From: Rhodobiaceae bacterium UBA6963 | Lineage (GTDB): Bacteria > Pseudomonadota > Alphaproteobacteria > RS24 | Length of the DNA stretch: 23,384 bases | Direction of reading: 5' to 3' | NCBI GenBank assembly: GCA_002450335.1 | Contig: DJZB01000022.1 | Location: 90,084-113,467, forward strand | Shown: positions 6,139 through 14,620 of the stretch, one piece after another | Layout of the letters: every line of letters starts with the position of its first letter | How positions within the stretch are numbered: the stretch's first letter is position 1 | Program-made: the position numbers and the translations under genes | The notes under the pieces: model-generated | Seen by the model: only the letters and a program-made list of their open reading frames with translations | What the model was told of the DNA's origin: nothing | The model's database searches: none

Positions 6139-7158
6139 ATGTCCGGCGATACCGAAAGTGTACCGCCACAAACGAACAGCAAGTCGGCTTACTTTCTTAC
6201 ACGCCTGAAAACCCTTTTATCTGCGTTGATTATTATCGTTTTTATATTGAGCGGTGTTATAGGAACGCTTTTTTTTATACCGCTTCAAGATGACAAGGAT
6301 AAAGAAACCCCTGTTTTTACTATTGAGGCCGGCTCCCCACTGCCATTGATTGCGAGACGCTTAGAAAAGGAAGATTTAATTTCCGATCAGTATGTTTTCC
6401 GCTTGGGGGTTAAATTATTCGGGAATGCCGGTCAGCTCAAAGCCGGTGAATTCAGTGTTCCATCACAAAGCTCCATGTTTCGTATTATGCAGATTTTGAC
6501 TGAGGGTCAGGCAGTGCTTCACTCTGTGACCATTCCTGAGGGGTTGAGTAATGTTCAGGTATTTAATTTGCTTTCAGAGATGCCTTTATTGGAAGGGGAA
6601 ATAACACGTACACCAAGTGAAGGTGCACTTTTGCCTGAAACCTATTATTTCCCCAGAGGGAGCAGCAGAGACTCGTTGATTTTGCAGATGGAAAAAGCCA
6701 TGCAGCAAACACTTAATCAGCTATGGGATAAGAGAGCGCCTAATTTACCACTTGAGAGTCAAGAAGAAGCTGTTGTCTTGGCCTCGATAGTGGAAAAAGA
6801 AACCGGCGTTGCGGCGGAAAGAGCTTTGGTAGCCTCTGTTTTTATTAATCGCCTGAATAAAAATATGCGCCTTCAGTCAGATCCAACCATTATTTATGGT
6901 CTCAAAAAAGGGGAGGTGTTGGGACGACCTATACGCAAAAGTGAAATTAAGAAGCCTACCGCTTATAACACTTATGTAATTAGAGGTTTGCCGCCCACTC
7001 CGATTGCAAATCCCGGGCGGCTTGCTCTTGCTGCAACACTAAACCCAGCCAAAACAGAATATTTTTATTTTGTAGCCAATGGTACAGGGGGGCATGTTTT
7101 TGCAAAGACGCTAGCGGCGCATAATAAAAATGTTGAAAACTGGCGACGTATGAGATGA
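6139..7158 (+). CDS. mltG: Endolytic murein transglycosylase MltG
   Basis: MltG is an inner-membrane lytic transglycosylase that cuts nascent peptidoglycan strands and is thought to set glycan chain length. It has a short cytoplasmic N-terminus (1-23), one membrane helix (about 24-47), a LysM-like region (about 58-130) and the YceG catalytic domain. The active-site segment ASIVEKETG (215-223) holds the catalytic Glu, followed by VASVFINRL, RLQSDPTIIYG and YNTYVIRGLPPTPIANPG, all diagnostic. The length of 339 is typical. The ATG directly follows the fabF stop (TAAATG), implying translational coupling. fabF-mltG adjacency is common in bacteria. In many alphaproteobacteria yicC follows mltG; here gmk follows after 48 bases. 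Confidence 0.97.
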   Translation: MSGDTESVPPQTNSKSAYFLTRLKTLLSALIIIVFILSGVIGTLFFIPLQDDKDKETPVFTIEAGSPLPLIARRLEKEDLISDQYVFRLGVKLFGNAGQLKAGEFSVPSQSSMFRIMQILTEGQAVLHSVTIPEGLSNVQVFNLLSEMPLLEGEITRTPSEGALLPETYYFPRGSSRDSLILQMEKAMQQTLNQLWDKRAPNLPLESQEEAVVLASIVEKETGVAAERALVASVFINRLNKNMRLQSDPTIIYGLKKGEVLGRPIRKSEIKKPTAYNTYVIRGLPPTPIANPGRLALAATLNPAKTEYFYFVANGTGGHVFAKTLAAHNKNVENWRRMR

Positions 7159-7206
7159 TGACAATAAGCTATAATGAAAACCATGAGTGATTCTTCAGGA
7201 CAGAAA

Positions 7207-7842
7207 ATGACAGATGATTTTTCACGACGTGGATTGATGCTGGTGCTGTCATCCCCTTCTGGTGCAGGTAAAACGACATTAAGTCGGATGTTGCTTGAAG
7301 AAGATGATGAAATTATTATGTCTGTTTCAGCCACAACACGACCTCCGCGCTCAGGTGAGACGCATGGCGAGGATTATTATTTTGTCGATAAGGACACTTT
7401 TGGCTTGATGGCAAATAAAAATGAGCTGCTTGAACATGCAAAAGTGTTTGATAATTATTATGGTACGCCACGGGGACCTGTTGAGGAGGCATTGATTTCT
7501 GGTAAGGATGTTCTGTTCGATATTGACTGGCAGGGAACGCAACAGCTTCAAGAGGCCTCGGCTGATGATCTTGTCAGAATATTTATTTTGCCCCCTTCGG
7601 CTGCAGAACTTGAGGCTCGGCTTAATAAAAGAGCGCAGGACTCTCCCGAAACTGTAGCAAAAAGAATGGCTCAAGCATCTGATGAAATCAGTCACTATGC
7701 AGAATATGATTATATTATTTTAAATGAAGATATGGCTGTAAGTCACTGTAAAATAATGACTATATTAAAGGCTGAGAGGCTGAAACGTGTGCGCCAAACG
7801 GCTTTGTCTGACTTTGTCAAGCAGCTACGCGCGTCTCTTTAA
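7207..7842 (+). CDS. gmk: Guanylate kinase
   Basis: Gmk phosphorylates GMP to GDP with ATP, feeding GTP and (p)ppGpp pools. It has the P-loop SPSGAGKTT (16-24), the GMP-binding segments SVSATTRPPRSGE and GEDYYFVD, YYGTPRGPVEEAL, and VLFDIDWQGTQQL. The lid helix and DYIILNED tail complete the fold. The start is uncertain: in-frame ATGs lie at 7174, 7183 and 7207. Only 7207 has a good ribosome site (AGGA ending six bases upstream), and it gives the family-like MTDDFSRRGLMLVLSSPSG and 211 residues, so I use it. The longest form would be 222. It converges on rsmA with 15 bases between stops; no clear terminator is visible there. Confidence 0.96.
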   Translation: MTDDFSRRGLMLVLSSPSGAGKTTLSRMLLEEDDEIIMSVSATTRPPRSGETHGEDYYFVDKDTFGLMANKNELLEHAKVFDNYYGTPRGPVEEALISGKDVLFDIDWQGTQQLQEASADDLVRIFILPPSAAELEARLNKRAQDSPETVAKRMAQASDEISHYAEYDYIILNEDMAVSHCKIMTILKAERLKRVRQTALSDFVKQLRASL

Positions 7843-7857
7843 GCGTCACATTCATAG

Positions 7858-8709
7858 TTATAAATATTTTTTTAAAGCTCTGGCTAGTGCGCAGAATTCT
7901 TCAATTGTTAAAGTTTCAGCGCGGCGCGTCGGATCAATATTGCAGGCTACAAGTATGGTTTCTGTTTCAGGTGTAATTTGCTTAAGGCTGGCGCGTAGCA
8001 TTTTCCTGCGTTGGCCAAAAGCGGCTGCAGTTACTTTTTCAAGTGTCGATAAATCTGCCCCAGCCAGGGGTTGTTCTCTTGGGATAAGGCTGACGATAGC
8101 TGAAGTTACTTTAGGTGGAGGGACAAATACATTTGCCGGCACATCAAACTCAATGCTTGTTTCAGCCAGCCAATTGCTCATTACGGCTAAACGTCCATAT
8201 GCATCTTCACCGGGTTGAGCGCAAATACGTTGTGCCACTTCTTTTTGGAACATGAGTGTAAGGCTGTCCCAACGTATAGGAGATTGGGATAGCCATTTTA
8301 TAAGAAGAGGGGTTGCAATATTGTAGGGTAGATTGGCGACAATTTTATAACCGTCCTTTATAATTTCGTTAGGATCGATTTTGAGAGCATCGCCCATAAC
8401 CACAGAAAGCTTGTCTGGATAGGCCTGAGAGATATCCTCAAGGGCCGGTCGAAATCTTTCGTCAGCTTCTATAACCGTCACATGTTCTGCGCCTTCCATC
8501 AATAGTGCGCGTGTCAAACCACCCGGCCCAGGGCCAATCTCAATAACTCTATTTAAGGGAGAGCTGCCTGATTGAGCGGCCGTTCGGGCTATGCGCCTTG
8601 TCAGGTTCAAATCCAGAATGAAATTTTGTCCAAGAACTTTGCTTGCGCGCAAATCATGGTCACGAATAATATCGCGCAATGGTGGTAACGGGTCGTCCGT
8701 TTCCGGCAC
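7858..8709 (-). CDS. rsmA: 16S rRNA (adenine(1518)-N(6)/adenine(1519)-N(6))-dimethyltransferase
   Basis: RsmA (KsgA) dimethylates two adjacent adenines in the 3'-terminal hairpin of 16S rRNA with S-adenosylmethionine, a late small-subunit assembly checkpoint; its loss gives kasugamycin resistance. It is a class I methyltransferase: LGQNFILD (26-33), SAM motif EIGPGPGGLT (57-66), acidic EADERF (81-86), catalytic motif NLPYN (126-130), and FVPPPKVTSAIV. The length of 283 is normal. The start is GTG at 8709, sharing one base with the surA stop (TAGTG), so the two are coupled. In related bacteria pdxA usually lies between surA and this gene; it is absent here. Confidence 0.97.
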   Translation of the reverse strand: MPETDDPLPPLRDIIRDHDLRASKVLGQNFILDLNLTRRIARTAAQSGSSPLNRVIEIGPGPGGLTRALLMEGAEHVTVIEADERFRPALEDISQAYPDKLSVVMGDALKIDPNEIIKDGYKIVANLPYNIATPLLIKWLSQSPIRWDSLTLMFQKEVAQRICAQPGEDAYGRLAVMSNWLAETSIEFDVPANVFVPPPKVTSAIVSLIPREQPLAGADLSTLEKVTAAAFGQRRKMLRASLKQITPETETILVACNIDPTRRAETLTIEEFCALARALKKYL

Positions 8710-9977
8710 TAACGATACTCTACGATTGAGTCACGCCTTAATTCTCTTAAATGACGGCGAGCCATGATGGCAAGTCTTTGTGAATAAAGATTGTTCTCAA
8801 TAGCGTCACGCGAAATGGTTGCGCCTTGGTCATCTTTGCGGTCGCAGACGATAACCATTTCAGCAATCTTATCATTCATTTTTGGACCTATTACCTGCCC
8901 AGCTTCTTTTTGGCTAATCTCAGATTGTAGGTTCTTGGGAAAACGTCGAAGTTCTACCTGTCCTGTTCTGGTCACATTGCGGGCTTCCATTTCCTTGGCA
9001 GTAACTTCGGTTTTTTTACAAGTCGCGAAATTTTCTCTAAGCGACTTAAGCTTTGCCAAATGGTCATCTGTGGTGACATCGTATGTGATAATCAGCAAAT
9101 CAAAAAGATTACGCATAGGGTCAACGCCACCGGATTGTTGCTTGCTGTTTAACTGAACAATATAAATCCCGGCTGACGTTTCAACCGGCTCGGATATATC
9201 ACCAATCGCCATGTTCTCAATAATGGGGACAATATTTTCATCAAGCTGGTTTATTGGAAGCCAGCCAAGATTACCGCCACTTGCTGATGAAGATGCGGCG
9301 CTGAATTGCCGCGCCACTGCACCGAAATTAATACCGGAGCGAAGTTGCTGTACAATTTGTGCAGCTTCCGCCAAAAGCCTTTGTCCGTCTTGTTGGTTAT
9401 TGGCGAGTAACAAAATTTCGCTAATATTCACACGGTCTTGATTCATTGTCTGTTCAGCACGTTCTAATGTTTCATCAATTTCCAACTCACCAATTGAAAT
9501 TTGTCCACCAAAACGACCTCTCACAAAGCGGTTCCAAGCCAGTTCTGCTTCTATCTGATCTTCCATGGTGCGGATATGGACACTATTTTCTTTGAGGAAT
9601 TTCTCCACCTCATCAAGACTTCGATTGGAACTGGCCGCCATATCTTGCATTGCTGCGTTTATCTCTGCTCGTGAGACTTCTATTTCGCTGTCACGCGCTT
9701 CTTGTAACTGCAGTTTTTCTTGCACAAGACTTCTTAAAACCTGACGTCTTAAACCATCAACATTCTGTGGGGTGCGTTCAATGCCGGAGGTCACTAAGAA
9801 AAGGTTAACACGTTGATCAACGTCAAATTTGGAAATTACCTCATCATTCACAATAGCGGCAATGCCCTCAACTTCGCGCGCATCGACGGTGTTGAAGGTT
9901 AATAGAGCCGTAAAAACAAAGGCTATGATTTTGTTTTTTGTGGTCATGAATTTATTCAAAGAGAGGGGCATATTCAT
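8709..9977 (-). CDS. surA: Periplasmic peptidyl-prolyl isomerase/chaperone SurA
   Basis: SurA escorts unfolded outer-membrane proteins, including LptD, across the periplasm. A signal peptide is visible (core IIAFVFTALLTF, likely cut after VDA at residue 33). Residues about 35-155 match the SurA N-terminal chaperone domain (GIAAIVNDEVISKFDVDQRV). Residues about 182-277 are a parvulin domain with the typical ASGGNLGWL and an SAGIYIVQL end. Residues about 295-395 look like a second, diverged parvulin domain. The 422-residue length suits the family. Starts at 9977, 9971 and 9947 are all possible and none has a clear ribosome site; the last would give a classical short signal peptide. It is read between lptD and rsmA. 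Confidence 0.93.
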   Translation of the reverse strand: MNMPLSLNKFMTTKNKIIAFVFTALLTFNTVDAREVEGIAAIVNDEVISKFDVDQRVNLFLVTSGIERTPQNVDGLRRQVLRSLVQEKLQLQEARDSEIEVSRAEINAAMQDMAASSNRSLDEVEKFLKENSVHIRTMEDQIEAELAWNRFVRGRFGGQISIGELEIDETLERAEQTMNQDRVNISEILLLANNQQDGQRLLAEAAQIVQQLRSGINFGAVARQFSAASSSASGGNLGWLPINQLDENIVPIIENMAIGDISEPVETSAGIYIVQLNSKQQSGGVDPMRNLFDLLIITYDVTTDDHLAKLKSLRENFATCKKTEVTAKEMEARNVTRTGQVELRRFPKNLQSEISQKEAGQVIGPKMNDKIAEMVIVCDRKDDQGATISRDAIENNLYSQRLAIMARRHLRELRRDSIVEYR

Positions 9978-10012
9978 AATATTAATTAATCAAGAAAATT
10001 CCATATACATCA

Positions 10013-10041
10013 ATTAATGTTAATAATCGAATCTATTACAA
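10013..10041 (-). promoter_or_regulatory. Possible surA promoter
   Basis: On the minus strand TTGTAA (10041-10036) is followed after 17 bases by ATTAAT (10018-10013), each matching consensus at four positions. It lies in the 139-base A+T-rich gap between lptD and surA, the longest gap in the lptF-rsmA run, so a secondary promoter there is reasonable. I see no terminator in this gap. Confidence 0.25.
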
Positions 10042-10116
10042 GGTGATTGAAGGTTCGCATGTGAAAGCTTAGGAAACAAGGCTTGTATTGAAAATCCACC
10101 AATGTTTAAGCTGATC

Positions 10117-12234
10117 TTATTGCCCACCTAAAGTTCGCAGAATAATTTTAAATGTCAGCCCGTTGCGTGGCCCGATATTGCCGTTTCGTGTGAATGACTG
10201 GTTGAAGCTCAGGCTTATATCCGTGCAATCATCTCGGTAAATCAATGCGATTGAGTTTTTTAACCGTTTCTCTCTTTCCATATCATATCTGACATAGCCG
10301 TTTAACAGCCAGTTTTCCGATAAGTTGAAATCAAATGACCCTCTTGTTTCTTCTCGGTCCACTCCCTCAGGCGTGATAGAGGCGTCTAGATGTGTGTATT
10401 GTAGCGAAAAGTATGCCTTTTTAATGCTGGCATAAATTTCACCATCACTTCGAATGAGTTCTTGGTTGCTATCATTAAATCTTAATTGACCATTAAAGCC
10501 TAAACCGGTGACTTGCTGAAAGTCTATGTCCAGTAACCAATCAGAGGCTTTATTCCCTTGCTCAGTTCCTATTGTCGGTTGTTCTGCAACTTTATCTCGG
10601 TAGGACTTGCCGACAAACATGCGATAAGAGCCACCTTCATCTGCTTCAAAAACCGTATTCACCCCGATATCAAACCTATTGCCAGTATCAAAACGGTCAT
10701 ATCCGGTATGACGGTAAACCTCAAAAAGGTTCAAGCTGTCAAACTCCGAAGAAAGGCTGTCTTCATTCGGAATTGTTCTCCGGTTGGTTTCTTCATTAGC
10801 GATAATTACCTGTGCCGTCGGCTCTATAATGACTGCGCCTGCTTCTTGCCGCTTAATAAAAGGCATGCGCCACTTAACACCAGCATGTGCAAGAATAACA
10901 GCCTCGTCATCCTTCTCCCTTTGGCTGCCATTATTTGTTTCATAATCATGATAGGCGCCACGCACACCACCAAAATAGTCTAGAATTTGGCCGGAACCTA
11001 AGATGGACTGACGACTCCATTCGGTCTCTGCAATAGCGCGATTTAAATCAGCACCATTATTTCTGGATACCGAAATCAGGTCAGACATTACACGTAATTC
11101 ACCGCCTGCGAAGTTATCAAAATAATGCTCTGTTCTGATTTGGGGGGCAATTTCCGGTTGAGCGTCTTCATCAATATTGACAATAGATGTTTTAAAATCG
11201 AGAAGACGAATATCTACCATATTCCTTCCGCTTATTTTGCGTGTAAAGGCTTTAGAGGTGAAAAAATCGGCATCATTAATATCATAGCGCCGCATAAATG
11301 ATTTATCGGATACCCACCAATAATCATAACCCGCATGCCAGTTTTCACTCAGCTTAAATACCCCTTTACTCTGAATATTTCCTCGAAAGCTTTTATCATT
11401 ATCGAGGTTATCTTCTTCATCAAGCCAAAGGCCATTACCGGCAATGTTGTAAGTACCTTGCCGTGTCTTCTGTCGCCAATCGAAACCAAGCATTGATCCG
11501 CCATCAGCTATGAAGCGAGGTGAAAGAGTTAAATCATAATCTGGCGCGATATTAATAAAATAAGGGAGAGAGATATCAACTCCCGTGTCGGTAGATGATT
11601 TGAAAACTGGGAAAAGAAAGCCACTACGCTTTTTAACATTAGGTGCAGGATGTGCGAGATAGGGTAGATAGAAAACAGGCACGCCACGCATTTCTAAACG
11701 TACATTTTTATGAGAAATTGTTTCGTTTTTTTCATTATAGACGGTTTCACCGCTCCGTAATTGCCAAGTCGGGAGGGCGTCAGGTTTGTTTTTGCAATGT
11801 TTGCAAGCTGTGAAGATAGCTTGTTTGATTCTGGTCAACTCGCCTGACTGGCGTGAAGCCGTCTTCCCACTGAACCGCAGATTATTGTTCATCATCAGGC
11901 TGAATTTTTTTAATGTGGCCTGTTTCATTTCATCTTGCAGTTCAACGCTATCAGAGGTGACGCGCGTGCCGTCTGTATCAATCAAAATGACATTTTCACT
12001 GGCAAGGATACGGTCTGATTTCTGATCCCATGTGATTTTACCGGCACGAAGTTCTCTTCCTCGATATTGGATTTTTACACCGCCTGAGGCTGTCACAATC
12101 TCGGTATCTTGAGCGAATGCCATGCTATCTGCTTCAATAAATGCCTGCTCGTCATTCGGGCTTTGGGCATTTATATGAAGGGGGATCATGCACAAGCAAA
12201 TGATGAAACCGATTAGAAGTGTATGGCGCATCAT
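10117..12234 (-). CDS. lptD: LPS assembly outer-membrane protein LptD
   Basis: LptD is the outer-membrane barrel that, with LptE, inserts LPS into the outer leaflet. It starts with a signal peptide (to about residue 23, ending INA), then an LptA/OstA-like domain (about 32-135: IEADSMAFAQDTEIVTASGGV) and a large barrel with many alternating aromatic/polar strands. Cys144 and Cys147 (TACKHC) and a late Cys670 (RDDCTD) are placed to form the inter-domain disulfides needed for LptD maturation. I use the ATG at 12234, which overlaps the lptG stop as ATGA and has GAGG upstream, giving 705 residues. The frame extends 21 codons further, inside lptG, without family-like sequence. It directly precedes its chaperone gene surA. 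Confidence 0.96.
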   Translation of the reverse strand: MMRHTLLIGFIICLCMIPLHINAQSPNDEQAFIEADSMAFAQDTEIVTASGGVKIQYRGRELRAGKITWDQKSDRILASENVILIDTDGTRVTSDSVELQDEMKQATLKKFSLMMNNNLRFSGKTASRQSGELTRIKQAIFTACKHCKNKPDALPTWQLRSGETVYNEKNETISHKNVRLEMRGVPVFYLPYLAHPAPNVKKRSGFLFPVFKSSTDTGVDISLPYFINIAPDYDLTLSPRFIADGGSMLGFDWRQKTRQGTYNIAGNGLWLDEEDNLDNDKSFRGNIQSKGVFKLSENWHAGYDYWWVSDKSFMRRYDINDADFFTSKAFTRKISGRNMVDIRLLDFKTSIVNIDEDAQPEIAPQIRTEHYFDNFAGGELRVMSDLISVSRNNGADLNRAIAETEWSRQSILGSGQILDYFGGVRGAYHDYETNNGSQREKDDEAVILAHAGVKWRMPFIKRQEAGAVIIEPTAQVIIANEETNRRTIPNEDSLSSEFDSLNLFEVYRHTGYDRFDTGNRFDIGVNTVFEADEGGSYRMFVGKSYRDKVAEQPTIGTEQGNKASDWLLDIDFQQVTGLGFNGQLRFNDSNQELIRSDGEIYASIKKAYFSLQYTHLDASITPEGVDREETRGSFDFNLSENWLLNGYVRYDMEREKRLKNSIALIYRDDCTDISLSFNQSFTRNGNIGPRNGLTFKIILRTLGGQ

Positions 12235-13328
12235 CCATCCTCGCGGTGTAAGAGCAGAGTAATTCCAATTAGGCTTGCAATAACACCCGGTGTCCAAGCC
12301 GCCAAGGGGGGAGATAACATTGCCAATTCGCCGAGAGTTTTCATAAACTCGGCAAATATAAATAGTAAAAAACCAAAAATGATTGAAAATACCACCCCGG
12401 AAATATGCCCTCCCGACCTTGCATGTTTGAGGCCAAAAGTCGCTGCTATCAGCACCATAGCAACCATTAATAAAGGTCTTGCCATGAGAAGGTGGAAATA
12501 CATTTCATATTTATTGACGGGCAATCCAGATGTTTCTGAGACATCAATAAAGTCATTTAAATCCCAGAAGGATATTGAGGTCGGGGCTTGAAAATTATCA
12601 ACGATTTGGTCGGTTTTAAACTTTGTAGGAATATAAATATTTTCTTTTTCAGATGTTTCTAAAACCGCATTTTGTAGTGTTGCATATTTTAGGTGCCAGT
12701 TTTGAAAACCTAAAATGCCGCTCTTTGCAGTTATCCGACTTACCAATTGATTTTGACTGTCAAATTGCATGATCACCGGATTGCCAATCTGAATTGGGTC
12801 TGTCTCTGACACACTTTCGGCGTGTAAAATGTAGAACCCGTCTTTTGTGTTTTCTCTAAGCCACAAGCCGTTTTTAGAAATTGAGAGCTGATTGCTTTTT
12901 TCGTAAAACTTACTTTCTTTGAATTGTTCACTCTGCATGTAGAGGTAGGATGAGATAGGTTGCCATAGCATCATAAAAAAGCACCCAATCAGAAGTGTTG
13001 CCAACAGCCCCGGTGCCAGAAACTGCCATACAGATATGCCTGAAGCGCGCGCTATTATCAGTTCGTTTGAGTTCCGCATTTTTGCGAAAAACCCGATTGT
13101 GCCAAACAGAAAAATAAAAGGTAGAATTTCATTCATAAGATTTGGCAAACGCATTAACGAAATGAGCGCAATATTAAAAAAATGGAATGCTTCTTTATTT
13201 GAATTGGTTTGGGCGACTTCCGACATGTCAAAAATCAAACTTATGAATGTGGTGAAAATAAAGGCTCCTCCAATCCATATGAGGAACTGTTGACCAAGAT
13301 ATTTTTTTAACCGCGTATTAAGTGTCAT
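12231..13328 (-). CDS. lptG: LPS export ABC transporter permease LptG
   Basis: LptG pairs with LptF and the ATPase LptB to pull LPS from the inner membrane onto the LptC-LptA bridge. It is a YjgP/YjgQ-family protein of 365 residues: three N-terminal membrane helices (about 14-35, 55-82, 101-122), a periplasmic jellyroll domain (about 125-275), and three C-terminal helices (about 278-362). The cytoplasmic segment NSNELIIARASGIS (86-99) is the conserved coupling region. LPPL-like MLSPPLAAWTPGVI near the C-terminus is typical of LptG rather than LptF. It starts 14 bases after lptF and overlaps lptD by four bases. Confidence 0.95.
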   Translation of the reverse strand: MTLNTRLKKYLGQQFLIWIGGAFIFTTFISLIFDMSEVAQTNSNKEAFHFFNIALISLMRLPNLMNEILPFIFLFGTIGFFAKMRNSNELIIARASGISVWQFLAPGLLATLLIGCFFMMLWQPISSYLYMQSEQFKESKFYEKSNQLSISKNGLWLRENTKDGFYILHAESVSETDPIQIGNPVIMQFDSQNQLVSRITAKSGILGFQNWHLKYATLQNAVLETSEKENIYIPTKFKTDQIVDNFQAPTSISFWDLNDFIDVSETSGLPVNKYEMYFHLLMARPLLMVAMVLIAATFGLKHARSGGHISGVVFSIIFGFLLFIFAEFMKTLGELAMLSPPLAAWTPGVIASLIGITLLLHREDG

Positions 13329-13342
13329 TTTTAATGTCTTGT

Positions 13343-14500
13343 TTAATGGTTTGGCTTGTCTAGGTCAGCTTTAGAGTTAAGTGGTGTCTTTGATTTAAAA
13401 ATAGACGGCAAATTATTCTTATAGCCGCCATATTGAAGATAAAGACAAGCAAATATCAATGCAAAAACCGGAGGGGTGTAGATGTTCGCAATAATACCAG
13501 ACTTATTATCTGCAAGTCCTGCAAATATCATGGCAGTAATATAGTAACCAAGCGTGAGTAATATGCATGAACTCATTCGCCGCTTATTGCCACTACGCCC
13601 AAAGACGCCGGTCAGGATACAGGCAGAAACAATCATTCCGATAATGAGAGGGGTGAGAGTGTTTGCAATACGTTTGTGCCCTGAAATTTCATATTTTTGA
13701 ATTGTTTTTGAATCAAGTTGAGATTTGTTTGAGGGATACAACAAATCACTGAGATACATTTCATCTGCCTTAAATCGGATGTCAGTCGGTTTTTTTATCT
13801 CTAATCCATTTTGATAGACATACTCCTCAAAGGAAAGGCTGCCCTTAATATCTTGTTGAAGGTCTTGCAAAACTTTACCCTTCAATAACCGCATACCCGG
13901 CTGGTTATTATTTTGAACAATTTCAGCTTTCTCAGCTATATAAACAACAGATCTGTCTTTTTTGGTGGCATCATAGATGATGATATTTTCATAATACCCT
14001 TTTTCAGAGATGCTATTTACATAAATTGTTAGACCTTTACCTATTTCACTGAAGGTGCCGGGCTTGATGAGGCTTACAAAAAGGTTGTCAGCAATTTCTT
14101 TTCTTTTCTCTCGAAGCTCTTGCATGGTCATCGGTTGTACTTGAAATTCCATTAAGGCCAGAAAAACCGAAAGCCCCAAAGAGAGTAAGAGGCCAGGCGC
14201 AGCAAGTTGCCAACGGTTTTGTCCTGAGGCGGAAAGTATAACAAGCTCATTATCATTAATCATGCGTTGCTTGACCGAGATAAGGGCTGCAAGCATTGAT
14301 AAAGGTATGACATGAACCGATAGCTTTGGCAGGAGTAAAAGAGTTAATCCAAAAAAATAAATCAGGCTGTCAATACGCCCGTCAATTTTGTCGAGCAGTT
14401 GGACGGATTGGACAATATAAACCATCCCCCCAAACATGAGGGTAAAAATCAGGAACGCGATCAGATATTGCTTAAACAGATATCGGGCGTAACGGGGCAT
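13343..14500 (-). CDS. lptF: LPS export ABC transporter permease LptF
   Basis: LptF is the partner permease of LptG in the LptB2FG complex. The 385-residue protein shows the same plan: N-terminal helices (about 11-32, 46-75, 99-118), coupling segment NDNELVILSASGQNRWQ (82-98), a periplasmic jellyroll domain (about 120-275) and C-terminal helices (about 285-360), then a polar tail of about 20 residues. The ATG at 14500 follows GAGAGAGAGCG. It is the first gene of the lptF-lptG-lptD-surA-rsmA run and diverges from pepA across 120 bases. F and G are told apart by order and tail features, so a swap of the two names is a small risk. Confidence 0.94.
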   Translation of the reverse strand: MPRYARYLFKQYLIAFLIFTLMFGGMVYIVQSVQLLDKIDGRIDSLIYFFGLTLLLLPKLSVHVIPLSMLAALISVKQRMINDNELVILSASGQNRWQLAAPGLLLSLGLSVFLALMEFQVQPMTMQELREKRKEIADNLFVSLIKPGTFSEIGKGLTIYVNSISEKGYYENIIIYDATKKDRSVVYIAEKAEIVQNNNQPGMRLLKGKVLQDLQQDIKGSLSFEEYVYQNGLEIKKPTDIRFKADEMYLSDLLYPSNKSQLDSKTIQKYEISGHKRIANTLTPLIIGMIVSACILTGVFGRSGNKRRMSSCILLTLGYYITAMIFAGLADNKSGIIANIYTPPVFALIFACLYLQYGGYKNNLPSIFKSKTPLNSKADLDKPNH

Positions 14501-14518
14501 CGCTCTCTCTCAGATGAA

Positions 14519-14547
14519 TTGACCTTGTTTAGCATATTAGAAATGAT
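14519..14547 (+). promoter_or_regulatory. Possible pepA promoter
   Basis: TTGACC (14519-14524) is followed after 17 bases by AATGAT (14542-14547), four of six at the -10. This would give a leader of about 67 bases. Downstream lies a 14-bp A/T palindrome (14568-14581) and a TTGACA at 14580-14585, which is too near the start codon to be a likely -35 box. Confidence 0.3.
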
Positions 14548-14620
14548 TTCCCTACCTTTCGGAAAATAAATATATATATTTGACACATATTTCAGCACCC
14601 AAACCAATCAGGAGCATCAC

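Noticed and set aside
12235..12297. Upstream extension of lptD by 21 residues
   Set aside because: It would lie inside lptG and place a Cys-rich, non-signal sequence before a clear signal peptide; the ATGA overlap start fits better.
14568..14581. 14-bp palindrome AAATATATATATTT
   Set aside because: Simple alternating A/T is palindromic by composition; no reason to call it an operator.
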